Shown one piece after another: positions 35,398-44,328 of a stretch of 64,000 nt of DNA (the first letter of the stretch is position 1; each line of letters starts with the position of its first letter). The stretch is from Nocardioides sp. SR21 (lineage in GTDB: Bacteria; Actinomycetota; Actinomycetes; Propionibacteriales; Nocardioidaceae). Made by a program: the position numbers and the translations under genes. Location: the NCBI RefSeq assembly GCF_022761125.1, contig NZ_JAKWJR010000001.1, forward strand, positions 558,001 through 622,000, read 5' to 3'. The notes under the pieces are model-generated. The model had not been told where the DNA came from, did no database searches, and saw only the letters and a program-made list of their open reading frames with translations.

Positions 35398-36230
35398 GCA
35401 TCAGCACGACAGCATTCAACTTCGTCCGCGAGGTCGTCCGCGCGGAGAGCGCGATCGTGCTCGAGCCGGGGAAGGAGTACCTGGTCGAGTCCCGGCTGCT
35501 GCCGCTGGCTCGTCAGGCGAACCACCCCGACGTCGACGCGTACGTCGCCGAGCTCTCCACCCGGCGCAACCCCGCGGCACTCAAGCAGGTCGTCGAGGCG
35601 CTGACGACCAACGAGACGTCGTGGTTCCGTGACAGCGACCCCTTCACCGCCCTGCGCCAGTCCATCTTCCCGACGCTCGCGAAGACGCGCAGCAACCGGG
35701 AGATCCGGGTCTGGGCGGCCGCCTGCTCGAGTGGTCAGGAGCCGTACAGCATCCTGATGACCGCGCAGGACACCCCTGAGCTCGCCGGCTGGAAGATCGA
35801 CATGCTGGCGACCGACCTCTCGCAGGAGATGCTCGACAAGGCCAAGGCCGGCGAGTACTCGCAGCTCGAGGTCAACCGCGGGCTTCCCGCTACGACGATG
35901 GTCCGTCACTTCGAGCGGTCCGGGCTGCACTGGCGGATCAATCCTGCGCTCGCCGCGCAGGTGCAGTTCCGCCAGCTCAACCTGGTGCGTCCCTTCCCCC
36001 CGATGGGGAAGTTCGACATCGTCTTCCTCCGCAACGTTCTCATCTACTTCGACCTGGCGACCAAGCGCGACATCCTGCGCCGCGTCCGCCAGGTGATGGC
36101 TCCGGACGGCCATCTCTTCCTCGGCGCCGCCGAGATGACGATGGGCGTCGACGACGCCTGGGAACGTGTCCCGGCCGGAAGGTCTTCTGTGTACAAGGTC
36201 AGAGAGGAACAACCCACGTGCGCGCGCTGA
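35394..36230 (+). CDS. cheR: CheR chemotaxis receptor methyltransferase
   Basis: This 278-residue enzyme methylates receptor glutamates with S-adenosylmethionine. The N-terminal helical domain has SAIVLEPGKEYLVESRL. The methyltransferase domain has TTNETSWFRD (about 73-82), WAAACSSGQEPYS (about 105-117) and FDIVFLRNVLIYF (about 207-219), all typical. The ATG overlaps the cheB stop by 4 bases; a longer upstream reading in the same frame would overlap cheB by 300 bases and is rejected. The 3' end overlaps the following receiver gene by 13 bases. Confidence 0.95.
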   Translation: MSISTTAFNFVREVVRAESAIVLEPGKEYLVESRLLPLARQANHPDVDAYVAELSTRRNPAALKQVVEALTTNETSWFRDSDPFTALRQSIFPTLAKTRSNREIRVWAAACSSGQEPYSILMTAQDTPELAGWKIDMLATDLSQEMLDKAKAGEYSQLEVNRGLPATTMVRHFERSGLHWRINPALAAQVQFRQLNLVRPFPPMGKFDIVFLRNVLIYFDLATKRDILRRVRQVMAPDGHLFLGAAEMTMGVDDAWERVPAGRSSVYKVREEQPTCAR

Positions 36231-36610
36231 TCGTTGACGACTCGCGAGCGATGCGCCGGATCGTCGGCCGCATCCTCGTCGATGCAGGTTACGAGGTTCT
36301 CGAGGCAGGAGACGGCCAGGAGGCCATCGACGTCCTCGAGGCCCAGGCCGAGCTTCCGGCCCTCGCCTGCGTCGACTGGAACATGCCCGTGATGGACGGA
36401 CTCACGTTCATCACCGAGGTCCGCAAGCGCCCCGAGTGGCGGAGCATCACGCTGATGATGGTCACCACCGAGAGCGAGCAGGACCGGATCGTCCGCGCAC
36501 TCGCCGCGGGCGCCCATGAGTACCTCATCAAGCCGTTCACCGGCGAAGCCCTGATGGAGAAGCTCGACCTGCTCGGGCTCCTTCCCGTCCCTGCTGGAGA
36601 CCCGTCATGA
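36218..36610 (+). CDS. cheY: CheY-like single-domain response regulator
   Basis: This 130-residue receiver has the acidic pair VDDS (6-9), phosphorylation site CVDWNMP with Asp53, MMVTTES for the switch Thr and YLIKPF for the conserved Lys. The GTG start lies inside the end of cheR, with AGAGAGGA upstream as a ribosome binding site. It overlaps the CheX-like gene by 4 bases. A second receiver gene (37100-37462) is also followed by a CheX-like gene, so which of the two binds the flagellar switch is not clear. Confidence 0.9.
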   Translation: MRALIVDDSRAMRRIVGRILVDAGYEVLEAGDGQEAIDVLEAQAELPALACVDWNMPVMDGLTFITEVRKRPEWRSITLMMVTTESEQDRIVRALAAGAHEYLIKPFTGEALMEKLDLLGLLPVPAGDPS

Positions 36611-37053
36611 CCACTGGTACCGCGCCCGACCCGGCGCTCGTCAACGCCGCGTTCGAGCAGGTGTGGGGCTCGATGCTCTTCACCGCGTTCGAGCCGTGGC
36701 CGGCCGACACCGTCGCGAACCTCGGCTCCGGCGTGCAGGCCCAGATCGAGCTGCGTGGCGACTGGAACGGTCGCATCGTGCTCACCTGTGACTCCGAGGT
36801 CGCCACCCAGATCGCCGGCGCGATGCTGGGTGCCCCGGCGGAGGAGGTCCTCCCGGACGACGACGTCCACGACGCCGTCGGTGAGGTCCTCAACGTCGTG
36901 GGCGGCAGCGTGAAGGGCGCCCTCGGTGGCGTCATGTCGCTGGGCCTCCCCGGTGTCTCCGAGACCACCAACCCGCCGTCCGCCGAGGACTGCCTGATCA
37001 TCTCGTGGCACGGCGCTCCCGTTTTCGTCGAAGTCGTTCCTGACGCGGCCTGA
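36607..37053 (+). CDS. cheX: CheX-like CheY-P phosphatase
   Basis: This 148-residue protein has the fold pattern of CheC/CheX/FliY phosphatases. The key helix is DAVGEVLNVVGGSVK, with Glu93 and Asn96 spaced as in the active-site ExxN motif that removes phosphate from CheY. The N-terminal part has FEQVWGSML and the middle has WNGRIVLTC, also CheX-like. It starts with an ATG that overlaps the receiver gene stop (ATGA), so protein and substrate are probably made together. No CheD gene is seen. The catalytic assignment rests on the motif alone. Confidence 0.75.
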   Translation: MTTGTAPDPALVNAAFEQVWGSMLFTAFEPWPADTVANLGSGVQAQIELRGDWNGRIVLTCDSEVATQIAGAMLGAPAEEVLPDDDVHDAVGEVLNVVGGSVKGALGGVMSLGLPGVSETTNPPSAEDCLIISWHGAPVFVEVVPDAA

Positions 37054-37099
37054 CGTCGACGACTGCCCGAGCTCAAGACCAGAAGGAAAGCAGAGAACC

Positions 37100-37462
37100 A
37101 TGAAGATCCTCGTCGCGGACGACAGCCGCGTGATGCGTCAGATCGTGATCCGCACCCTGCGCCAGGCCGGCTTCAGCGGCCACGACATCGTCGAGGCCGA
37201 GGACGGCGCCGACGGGTTCGACAAGGTCCAGACCGAGAAGCCCGACCTGGTGCTCTCGGACTGGAACATGCCGAACAAGACCGGCATCGACTTCCTGCGC
37301 GACCTGCGCGGCAGCGGCAACCAGACGCCGTTCGGGTTCGTCACCTCGGAGGGCTCCGAGGAGATGCGCACGCTCGCGTCGGACGCTGGTGCCCTCTTCC
37401 TCATCGCCAAGCCGTTCACGGCCGAGGTGTTCGAGGAAGCCCTCACCCCGGTGCTGGGCTAG
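37100..37462 (+). CDS. cheY: CheY-like single-domain response regulator, second copy
   Basis: This 120-residue receiver has VADDS (5-9), phosphorylation site LSDWNMP with Asp54, FVTSEGS for the switch Thr/Ser and LIAKPF for the Lys. The length equals that of classical CheY. The ATG is preceded by AGAAGGAAAG about 8 bases upstream, a strong ribosome binding site. It lies 46 bases after the CheX-like gene and is followed 9 bases later by a second CheX-like gene. It is likely to be the flagellar-switch CheY, but the two copies cannot be ranked from sequence. Confidence 0.92.
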   Translation: MKILVADDSRVMRQIVIRTLRQAGFSGHDIVEAEDGADGFDKVQTEKPDLVLSDWNMPNKTGIDFLRDLRGSGNQTPFGFVTSEGSEEMRTLASDAGALFLIAKPFTAEVFEEALTPVLG

Positions 37463-37471
37463 GTGCGGGTC

Positions 37472-37954
37472 ATGAGTCTTCCTGACCGCAAGGCGATCAA
37501 GGACCTCTTCGAGGGCCTGCTCGGCCGCGACGTCGAGATCGGTGACGCGACCCCGGTCGTGTTCGAGCACCCGAGGCCGGTGGTCGCGACGTACATCGAC
37601 GACAAGTACGCGCTGACCGCGGTCGCCGTCATGGACCTGCAGCTCGCTGCCAACTCGGGCGCGGCCATCGCGCTCGTCCCGAAGGGTGGAGCCGAGGCCG
37701 CGATCGAGGACCTCCGGCTCCCGCCGAACCTCTTCGAGAACGCCTCGGAGATCCTCAACGTCCTCGCCGCGCCGATCGGCGACCACTGTGGTGCGCACGT
37801 GAAGCTGTCGAGCACCTTCGCTCCCGGTGAGGACGTCCCGCCGCAGGTGGAGTCCGTCGCGGTGTCGCTCGGCGCCCGCCAGGACGTCACGCTCGACGTC
37901 TCGGGCTACGGCAGCGGCCGGCTCTCGATCGTGCTCGTCCCGGGCACGTACTGA
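37472..37954 (+). CDS. divergent CheX/CheC-like protein
   Basis: This 160-residue protein is not recognisable overall, but the helix FENASEILNVLAAPIG has Glu93 and Asn96 in the same spacing, and even the same position, as the ExxN motif of the CheX-like protein encoded at 36607-37053. The rest alternates strands and helices (VVFEHPRPVVATYID; ALTAVAVMDLQLAAN; LDVSGYGSGRLSIVLVPG), as in that fold. I infer a second phosphatase or CheY-binding protein paired with the second CheY. The ATG at 37472 was chosen; a GTG three codons upstream directly follows the cheY stop. It is the last gene of the che cluster. Confidence 0.65.
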   Translation: MSLPDRKAIKDLFEGLLGRDVEIGDATPVVFEHPRPVVATYIDDKYALTAVAVMDLQLAANSGAAIALVPKGGAEAAIEDLRLPPNLFENASEILNVLAAPIGDHCGAHVKLSSTFAPGEDVPPQVESVAVSLGARQDVTLDVSGYGSGRLSIVLVPGTY

Positions 37955-37961
37955 CCGCTGG

Positions 37962-37997
37962 TGCTGGGGGCGGGCCACCGTAGGCTTGCCCCCAGCA
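37962..37997 (+). terminator. hairpin at end of che cluster
   Basis: Arms tgctgggggc (37962-37971) and gcccccagca (37988-37997) form a perfect 10-bp stem. The loop contains TAGGCT (37981-37986), a possible -10 box for pcrA 10 bases before its ATG. No T tract is present. Confidence 0.45.
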
Positions 37998-40417
37998 TGA
38001 GCACCTCCATCCCGCTGCCCGGCCTGCCGGCGTACGACCACGCCGACGGGACTCCCGACGAACCCCGCACCTCCCGCCGCGGACCGACGCGCGAGGAGCT
38101 GCTCGACGGCCTCAACGAGCCACAACGGGCCGCGGTCGTCCACGAGGGCGCGCCGCTGCTCGTCGTCGCCGGTGCCGGATCCGGCAAGACGCGGGTGCTG
38201 ACCCGCCGGATCGCCTGGCTGATCTCCGAGCGCAAGGCGCACCCGGGCTCGATCCTCGCGATCACCTTCACCAACAAGGCCGCGGCCGAGATGAAGGAGC
38301 GCGTCGAGGACCTCGTCGGCAAGCGCGCGCGGATCATGTGGGTCTCGACGTTCCACTCCGCCTGCGTGCGCATCCTGCGCAAGGAGATCGACAAGCTGGG
38401 CTTCAAGTCGAACTTCTCGATCTACGACGCCGCGGACCAGAAGCGACTGATGACGCTGGTCTGCAGCGACCTCGACCTGGACGCGAAGCGCTACCAGCCC
38501 GGCGCGATGCTGCACTGGGTCTCGAACCAGAAGAACGAGCTCAAGGACCCCGAGGACGCCACCAAGGACGCGCGCAACAACCTCGAGGAGACCTACGCGT
38601 CGGTCTACACGACGTACCAACGCCGCCTCCGTGAGGCCAACGCGCTCGACTTCGACGACCTGATCATGTTCACGGTCCACCTGCTACAGCAGTTCCCCGA
38701 GGTGCGCGAGACCTACCGGCGCCGGTTCCGCCACGTGCTCGTGGACGAGTACCAAGACACCAACCACGCTCAGTACGCCCTCATTCACCAGCTGTGCGCG
38801 GACAACCCGGAGGACCTCGACGGCGAGCGGGTCGAGCCGGCCGAGCTGATGGTCGTCGGCGACGCCGACCAGTCGATCTACGCGTTCCGTGGGGCGAACA
38901 TCCGCAACATCCTCGACTTCGAGCAGGACTTCCCGAACGCCACCTCGATCCTGCTCGAGCAGAACTACCGCTCGACCCAGACCATCCTGACGGCAGCGAA
39001 CGCCGTGATCGGGCACAACAAGGGCCGCAAGGAGAAGCGGCTGTGGTCCGACGCCGGCGACGGCGCCCGGATCATCGGGTACGTCGCCGACGACGAGCGC
39101 GACGAGGCGCGGTTCGTCTCCGAGGAGATCGACCGGCTCACCGATGCGGGCGACCTGCGGCCCGCGGACGTCGCGATCTTCTACCGCACCAACGCGCAGT
39201 CCCGGGTGTTCGAGGAGGTGTTCATCCGGGTCGGCATGCCGTACAAGGTCGTCGGCGGGGTGCGCTTCTACGAGCGGCGTGAGGTGCGCGACGCGCTCGC
39301 CTACCTGCGGATGCTGGTCAACCCGGCCGACCAGGTGTCGCTGCGCCGGATCCTGAACACCCCCAAGCGCGGCATCGGCGACCGCGCGGTCGCGTGCGTG
39401 CAGGCGCTGGCCGACCGCGACCGGATCACGTTCTGGGAGGCGCTGCGCCGCGCCCAGGACGCCCCCGGCCTGGCCACCCGCTCGCTCAGTGCGATCCAGG
39501 GCTTCGTGGCGATGGTCGAGGAGCTGCAGTCGATGGTCGACGCGGGGGAGCGCGCCGACGTCGTGCTCGAGACCGTGCTGGCGCGGTCCGGGTACGTCGC
39601 CTCCCTGGAGGAGAGCGACGACCCGCAGGACGAGACCCGGGTCGAGAACCTCGCCGAGCTCGTGGCCGTCGCCCGGGAGTTCTCCGACGACCCGCAGGCC
39701 GGCCCCTCGGCGGACCCGGCCGACGTGGATGCCGGGATCGTCGCCCCCGGTCTCTCCGACTTCCTCGAGCGGGTCGCCCTGGTGGCCGACACCGACCAGA
39801 TCCCCGACGCCCCGGAGGACGACGCCGGCGTCGTCACGCTGATGACCCTGCACACCGCGAAGGGCCTCGAGTTCCCCGCGGTGTTCCTGACCGGGCTCGA
39901 GGACGGCGTGTTCCCGCACGCGCGGGCCCTCGGCGACCAGCCGGAACTCGAGGAGGAGCGGCGGCTGGCGTACGTCGGCGTGACCCGCGCCCGCGAGCGC
40001 CTCTACATCTCCCGCGCGGTGGTCCGCTCGGCCTGGGGCGCGCCGTCGCACAACCCCGGCTCCCGGTTCCTCGACGAGCTCCCGGTCGACCTCGTCGACT
40101 GGAAGCGCACTGAGGCCGCCCAGACCCAGTGGGGCCGCCCGGACCTCTCCGGCTCCACCCGGCTCGGCACCCCGACCGACGCCGGCCGCCGCAACTTCTC
40201 CTCGGCCGCGCTGCGCGCCGACGCCGCTGCCCGGGCCAAGCCCGCGCGCGAGATCCCGAGCCTCGAGCCCGGCGACCGGGTCGTCCACGACTCGTTCGGC
40301 ATGGGCACGGTCGTGACGCTCGAGGGCGTCGCGGAGAAGGCCGTCGCCTCGATCGACTTCGGCTCTGAGGGCATCAAGCGGCTGCTGCTCCGCTACGCGC
40401 CGGTTGAGAAGCTCTAG
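37997..40417 (+). CDS. pcrA: ATP-dependent DNA helicase PcrA/UvrD
   Basis: This 806-residue superfamily 1A helicase unwinds DNA 3' to 5' in repair and replication. It shows the Q motif LNEPQRAAV (about 37-45), motif I AGAGSGKTR (about 58-66), motif Ia TFTNKAA, motif II VDEYQDTN (about 249-256), motif III GDADQSIYAFRG (about 289-300), motif V LMTLHTAKGLEFP and motif VI VGVTRARERLY. The C-terminal GDRVVHDSFGMGTVV region is the tail domain that binds RNA polymerase in PcrA. The ATG at 37997 was chosen because the few upstream codons read through the hairpin. The palindromic repeat array begins just after the stop. Confidence 0.96.
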   Translation: MSTSIPLPGLPAYDHADGTPDEPRTSRRGPTREELLDGLNEPQRAAVVHEGAPLLVVAGAGSGKTRVLTRRIAWLISERKAHPGSILAITFTNKAAAEMKERVEDLVGKRARIMWVSTFHSACVRILRKEIDKLGFKSNFSIYDAADQKRLMTLVCSDLDLDAKRYQPGAMLHWVSNQKNELKDPEDATKDARNNLEETYASVYTTYQRRLREANALDFDDLIMFTVHLLQQFPEVRETYRRRFRHVLVDEYQDTNHAQYALIHQLCADNPEDLDGERVEPAELMVVGDADQSIYAFRGANIRNILDFEQDFPNATSILLEQNYRSTQTILTAANAVIGHNKGRKEKRLWSDAGDGARIIGYVADDERDEARFVSEEIDRLTDAGDLRPADVAIFYRTNAQSRVFEEVFIRVGMPYKVVGGVRFYERREVRDALAYLRMLVNPADQVSLRRILNTPKRGIGDRAVACVQALADRDRITFWEALRRAQDAPGLATRSLSAIQGFVAMVEELQSMVDAGERADVVLETVLARSGYVASLEESDDPQDETRVENLAELVAVAREFSDDPQAGPSADPADVDAGIVAPGLSDFLERVALVADTDQIPDAPEDDAGVVTLMTLHTAKGLEFPAVFLTGLEDGVFPHARALGDQPELEEERRLAYVGVTRARERLYISRAVVRSAWGAPSHNPGSRFLDELPVDLVDWKRTEAAQTQWGRPDLSGSTRLGTPTDAGRRNFSSAALRADAAARAKPAREIPSLEPGDRVVHDSFGMGTVVTLEGVAEKAVASIDFGSEGIKRLLLRYAPVEKL

Positions 40418-40422
40418 CTGGC

Positions 40423-41147
40423 TCGTTGGTCGAGTAGCCGTCGCGAGGAACGAGCGACGGCGTATCGAGACCCACGGAGCTCAGCGGCGGAGTCGCCAGT
40501 GGCATCGACCGGGTCTCGATACGGCCGTCGCGGCTTCGTTCCTCAGCCGCGCCGTCCTACTCGACCACCGATGTTCCCTGACTCGTTGGTCGAGTAGCCG
40601 TCGTGAGGAACGAGTGACGGCGTATCGAGACCTGGTGGTCCGATGGGCTGGCCGGGGTCTCGATACGGGCGTCGCGGCTTCGTTCCTCAGCCGCGTCGTC
40701 CTACTCGACCACCGATGTTCGCTGGCTCGTTGGTCGAGTAGCCGTCGCGAGGAACGAGTGACGGTGTATCGAGACCTGGTGGTCCGGTGCGCGGCTGGGT
40801 CTCGATACGGGCGTCGCGGCTTCGTTCCTCAGCCGCGTCGTCCTACTCGACCACCGATGTTCGCTGGCTCGTTGGTCGAGTAGCCGTCGCGAGGAACGAG
40901 TGACGGTGTATCGAGACCTGGTGGTCCGGTGCGCGGCTGGGTCTCGATACGGGCGTCGCGGCTTCGTTCCTCAGCCGCGTCGTCCTACTCGACCACCGAT
41001 GTTCGCTGGCTCGTTGGTCGAGTAGCCGTCGCGAGGAACGAGTGACGGTGTATCGAGACCTGGTGGTCCGGTGCGCGGCTGGGTCTCGATACGGGCGTCG
41101 CGGCTTCGTTCCTCAGCCGCGTCGTCCTACTCGACCACCGATGTCCG
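40423..41147. repeat. array of five palindromic repeat units (REP-like)
   Basis: Five units start at 40423, 40583, 40727, 40869 and 41011. Units 3 and 4 are identical over 142 bases, and unit 5 matches them until about 41142. Each unit is a long inverted repeat: outer arms ggtcgagtag/ctactcgacc, middle gaggaacgag/cttcgttcctc and inner tatcgagacc/ggtctcgata. Units 1 and 2 are diverged and have different inner loops. The array fills the 825-base gap between the convergent pcrA and M23 peptidase genes. I see no gene in it. Related units lie at 52794-52900 and 54326-54618. Confidence 0.9.
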
Positions 41148-41225
41148 CGACTCGTTCGGCGTGGACGTCATGCGGCTGCTACTCGACCACCGATGTCTGC
41201 GACTCGTTCGGCGTGGACGTCATGC
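41128..41225. repeat. direct repeat, period 52 bases, at the end of the palindromic array
   Basis: The sequence from tactcgaccaccgatgt to the gtggacgtcatgc segment occurs at 41128-41179 and again at 41180-41225 with only two or three changes. The first part belongs to the palindromic unit; the second part (gactcgttcggcgtggacgt) is not found elsewhere in the window. Confidence 0.8.
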
Positions 41226-41242
41226 CGACGGGGCTGCGCCGC

Positions 41243-42313
41243 TTACGGCGTGACGCCGTGGACGACCAGCGCTTCGTACGGGTCGACCGGGTCGCCGGCG
41301 CCGGGGCGCACCTCGAGGTGCAGGTGCGGGCCGGTCACGTGGCCGGTCGAGCCGACGGTGCCGATCAGGTCGCCGGCGCGGACCTCGTCGCCGGGGGAGA
41401 CGTAGATCGAGGTCTGGTGGCAGAACCACAGCTCGGTGCCGTCGTCGAGCGTGACGACGGTCTTGTTGCCGTACGCGCCGTCGTACCCGGCCGAGGTCAC
41501 GACGCCGTTGGCGACGGAGTGGATCGGGGTACCCGGGTCCGCGGCGAAGTCGAGACCGGTGTGGTAGCTCGACCAGAGGCCGTACTCGCCGAAGCGTGCG
41601 GTGAGGTGGTAGCCCGACAGCGGGATCACCCACTGGTTGAGCGCGAGCTTGTCGGACTGCGCCTGGGTCTTCTTCGCCAGCGCCAGGAGGGCGGCGTTGC
41701 GCTCCTTGAGCTGGTCCTCCGCCTCGGCGACCAGCTCGGCGTCGCTGCTGTCGCCGAGCGCGTCGCGCGCGGAGTCGCGGCTGACGGTCTGCCGGTCGAG
41801 GAGGCTGACGCGGGAGACGTCGCTGGCGCCGCTGAGGGCGCTGGCCTGGCTGAACCGGGTCGGCTGGTCGGAGATACCGCCGTTCGCCGCGGTGATGGCG
41901 CCACCGGCGGAGATCGCCAGGGCGGCCACGCCGAGCAGGACCGGGGGAGACGGGAGCAGCTTGAACAGCGGGCCGCGCGACGCGGTGTGCTTGCTCGCGC
42001 GGCGACCCCCGGGCTGGGCCTTCTCGGCCTTCGCCGGCTTCGGCTCGTGCGCGGTGCGGGCGGCGACCGGCGCGGCCTTCACCGGCTTCGGCGCCTTGGC
42101 GGTCTTCGGTGCCTTGGGCGCCTTGACGGCCTTGGGTGCCTTGCCCGGCTTCTCCGCGCGGCGCTTGCCGGCGACGGTGGCGGGCAGGAGGACGGTCTCG
42201 AACGTGTCGTCCATCGAGAGGGGAGCCGCGATGGGTGTCGTCTCCGCAACCGGGGTCGAGAGGTCCGAGGGACGACGGCCGGGGCCGCGACGTTCCGCTC
42301 GGTGGTTACCCAT
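41243..42313 (-). CDS. M23-family (LytM) peptidoglycan endopeptidase, membrane-anchored
   Basis: This 356-residue protein has a cytoplasmic N-terminus of about 120 residues with a run of APK/KAP-type Lys-Pro-Ala repeats (about 55-85), one membrane helix (about 122-144), a coiled-coil stretch (about 185-215) and a C-terminal LytM domain. The zinc site is complete: SYHTGLDF (His and Asp near 249-253) and GPHLHLEV (near 324-331). It should cleave peptide cross-bridges in the cell wall. The ATG has GGAGAG 11 bases upstream. It points towards pcrA across the repeat array. Confidence 0.9.
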   Translation of the reverse strand: MGNHRAERRGPGRRPSDLSTPVAETTPIAAPLSMDDTFETVLLPATVAGKRRAEKPGKAPKAVKAPKAPKTAKAPKPVKAAPVAARTAHEPKPAKAEKAQPGGRRASKHTASRGPLFKLLPSPPVLLGVAALAISAGGAITAANGGISDQPTRFSQASALSGASDVSRVSLLDRQTVSRDSARDALGDSSDAELVAEAEDQLKERNAALLALAKKTQAQSDKLALNQWVIPLSGYHLTARFGEYGLWSSYHTGLDFAADPGTPIHSVANGVVTSAGYDGAYGNKTVVTLDDGTELWFCHQTSIYVSPGDEVRAGDLIGTVGSTGHVTGPHLHLEVRPGAGDPVDPYEALVVHGVTP

Positions 42314-42446
42314 GGTGTAAGTGCTCTCCGCTGTTCTCGGGGTTCAGACGGCGAGGCCCGACTGTAACGGACCGATCACGGCGCCGGGAAACCAACGCCG
42401 AAAGTTGTGGACGAATTCTGTCGAGACACCCTGTCACACGGATGTC

Positions 42447-42462
42447 CCGATGAACCCATCGG
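42447..42462. promoter_or_regulatory. short hairpin in the M23/B12 divergent spacer
   Basis: Arms ccgatg and catcgg with a 4-base loop lie in the 240-base spacer between the two divergent genes. On the minus strand a possible -10 box TACAGT (42361-42366) for the peptidase and a GTGAT-N6-GTTAC direct repeat (42364-42379) lie between this hairpin and the gene. Confidence 0.25.
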
Positions 42463-42541
42463 CACTCATGCCCCGCCTGAGAGTCCATACACTCAGTAAA
42501 TTCCTGTGCCCCCGGCCACGTGGTGAGCGTCACGTCTGGGT

Positions 42542-42547
42542 TAGCCT
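42542..42547 (+). promoter_or_regulatory. -10 box TAGCCT, leaderless start of B12-binding subunit gene
   Basis: TAGCCT ends 6 bases before the ATG at 42554; no ribosome binding site lies in the gap. Confidence 0.5.
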
Positions 42548-42553
42548 CCGGCT

Positions 42554-42961
42554 ATGAGCAGCACAGCGACGCGCCGGATCCGGATCGTGGTGGGCAAGCC
42601 CGGGCTCGACGGGCACGACCGCGGCGCCAAGATCGTCGCCCGCGCGCTGCGCGACGCCGGTCACGAGGTGGTCTATACCGGGCTGCACCAGACGCCCGAG
42701 CAGATCGTGGAGACCGCGATCCAGGAGGACGCCGACCTGATCGGGCTCTCCGTCCTGTCCGGTGCGCACATGACGCTGTTCCGCCGGCTCGTCGAGCTCC
42801 TCGCCGAGCGCGACGCGTCCGACATCGTCATCTTCGGTGGTGGGATCATCCCGGAGGAGGACATCCCGCTGCTCGAGGAGATCGGGGTCGCCAAGGTGTT
42901 CACCCCGGGCGCGCCGACCACCGCGATCACCGGCTGGGTCAGCGAGCACTTCGCCGACTGA
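42554..42961 (+). CDS. cobalamin-binding small subunit/domain of methylmalonyl-CoA-type mutase
   Basis: This 135-residue protein is a stand-alone B12-binding domain. It begins RIRIVVGKPGLDGHDRGAKIV, in which DGHDRG (19-24) is the DxHxxG motif whose His21 binds cobalt from below. SVLSGAH (about 66-72) and FGGGIIPEEDI (about 94-104) complete the family pattern. It would pair with a separate catalytic subunit that is not in this window, converting methylmalonyl-CoA to succinyl-CoA or a related acyl-CoA rearrangement. sucCD, which use succinyl-CoA, follow on the same strand. Confidence 0.9.
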   Translation: MSSTATRRIRIVVGKPGLDGHDRGAKIVARALRDAGHEVVYTGLHQTPEQIVETAIQEDADLIGLSVLSGAHMTLFRRLVELLAERDASDIVIFGGGIIPEEDIPLLEEIGVAKVFTPGAPTTAITGWVSEHFAD

Positions 42962-43129
42962 CGGTCGGGTGACCCCGGTCGAAACCCGCCTGAGCGCGTG
43001 CCGGACGTCACGTAGCCCCGGCCTCGTCGTACTCCGCGAGGCGGGACTAAGGTGCCTGAGACACCCCTGAGCTCGTGGCGGCCTTACGCGCGCGCCCGCT
43101 CGCTCCGACAAAGAGGACTTGGTGGATCA

Positions 43130-44302
43130 GTGGATCTGATGGAGTACCAGGCGAAGGAGCTCTTCGCCAAGCACGGTGTGACCACGACGCTCGGCGTCGT
43201 CGTCGAGACCGCGGAGGCCGCCAAGGCCGCCGCTGAGCAGCTCGGCGGCGTGACCGTGATCAAGGCGCAGGTCAAGGCCGGCGGCCGCGGCAAGGCCGGC
43301 GGCGTCAAGCTGGCCAAGACGCCCGACGAGGCCTTCGAGCACGCGACGAACATCTTGAACCTGGAGATCAAGGGTCTCCCGGTCAACCGCGTGCTGGTGA
43401 CCCCGGCGACCCCGCCGGAGGAGGAGTACTACTTCTCCTTCCTGCTGGACCGGTCGAACCGCCAGTACCTCTGCATCGCGTCGGTCGAGGGCGGTGTGGA
43501 GATCGAGGAGGTCGCCAAGACCAACCCCGACGCCGTCAAGCAGATCGCGATCGACCCGGGCGCGGGTGTGGACGAGGCGAAGGCGCGCGCGATCGCGACC
43601 GAGGCCAAGTTCCCCGAGCCGGTGTTCGAGCAGGCCGTGGCGATGATCCAGTCGCTCTACAAGGTCTTCGTGGAGGAGGACGCCACGCTCGTCGAGGTCA
43701 ACCCGCTCGCGCGGCTGGCCGGTGACAAGCTCGAGGCCCTCGACGGCAAGGTGTCGCTCGACGACAACGCCTCCGAGGTGCGTCACCACGAGCACGAGGA
43801 CTTCGTGATCCGCGATGAGGAGGACCCGCTCGAGGCGAAGGCCAAGGACAAGGGCCTCAACTACGTGAAGCTCGACGGCCAGGTCGGCATCATCGGCAAC
43901 GGCGCGGGCCTGGTCATGTCGACCCTCGACGTCGTCGCGTACGCCGGCGAGAAGCACGGCGGCGTGAAGCCGGCGAACTTCCTGGACATCGGCGGCGGCG
44001 CCAACGCGCAGGTCATGGCCGACGGTCTCGACGTCATCCTCAACGACCCGCAGGTCAAGAGCGTGTTCGTGAACGTCTTCGGTGGCATCACCGCCTGCGA
44101 CGAGGTCGCCAACGGCATCAAGGGCGCGCTGGAGATCCTCGGCGACGAGGCCAGCAAGCCGCTCGTCGTCCGCCTCGACGGCAACAACGTCGACAAGGGC
44201 CGCGCGATCCTGGCCGAGCTGAACCACCCGCTGGTCACGCTCGTCGACACGATGGACGGCGCGGCCGACAAGGCCGCCGAGCTGGCCAACAACAACGGCT
44301 GA
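43130..44302 (+). CDS. sucC: succinyl-CoA synthetase, beta subunit (ADP-forming)
   Basis: This 390-residue subunit has the ATP-grasp fold of Suc[15 protein letters not shown] near the start, [16 protein letters not shown] (about 44-59), VEVNPLARL (about 188-196) and [16 protein letters not shown] (about 284-299). The enzyme converts succinyl-CoA to succinate with formation of ATP. The GTG at 43130 gives the usual (M)DLMEYQ start of actinobacterial SucC. A TAAGGT -10 box lies at 43048-43053, so a leader of about 75 bases is expected. sucD follows after 26 bases. Confidence 0.95.
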   Translation: MDLMEYQAKELFAKHGVTTTLGVVVETAEAAKAAAEQLGGVTVIKAQVKAGGRGKAGGVKLAKTPDEAFEHATNILNLEIKGLPVNRVLVTPATPPEEEYYFSFLLDRSNRQYLCIASVEGGVEIEEVAKTNPDAVKQIAIDPGAGVDEAKARAIATEAKFPEPVFEQAVAMIQSLYKVFVEEDATLVEVNPLARLAGDKLEALDGKVSLDDNASEVRHHEHEDFVIRDEEDPLEAKAKDKGLNYVKLDGQVGIIGNGAGLVMSTLDVVAYAGEKHGGVKPANFLDIGGGANAQVMADGLDVILNDPQVKSVFVNVFGGITACDEVANGIKGALEILGDEASKPLVVRLDGNNVDKGRAILAELNHPLVTLVDTMDGAADKAAELANNNG

Positions 44303-44328
44303 GTGCCTGAGATAGAGAGCAGAGAGAG

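Noticed and set aside
40423..41147. Regular repeats that could suggest a CRISPR array
   Set aside because: Units are about 142 bases, wholly conserved and palindromic. There are no unique spacers and no cas genes in the window.
42314..42553. ydaO/yuaA (cyclic di-AMP) riboswitch before the M23 peptidase gene
   Set aside because: Such RNAs often precede actinobacterial peptidase genes, but the conserved blocks ending in gacagctaacc are not present.
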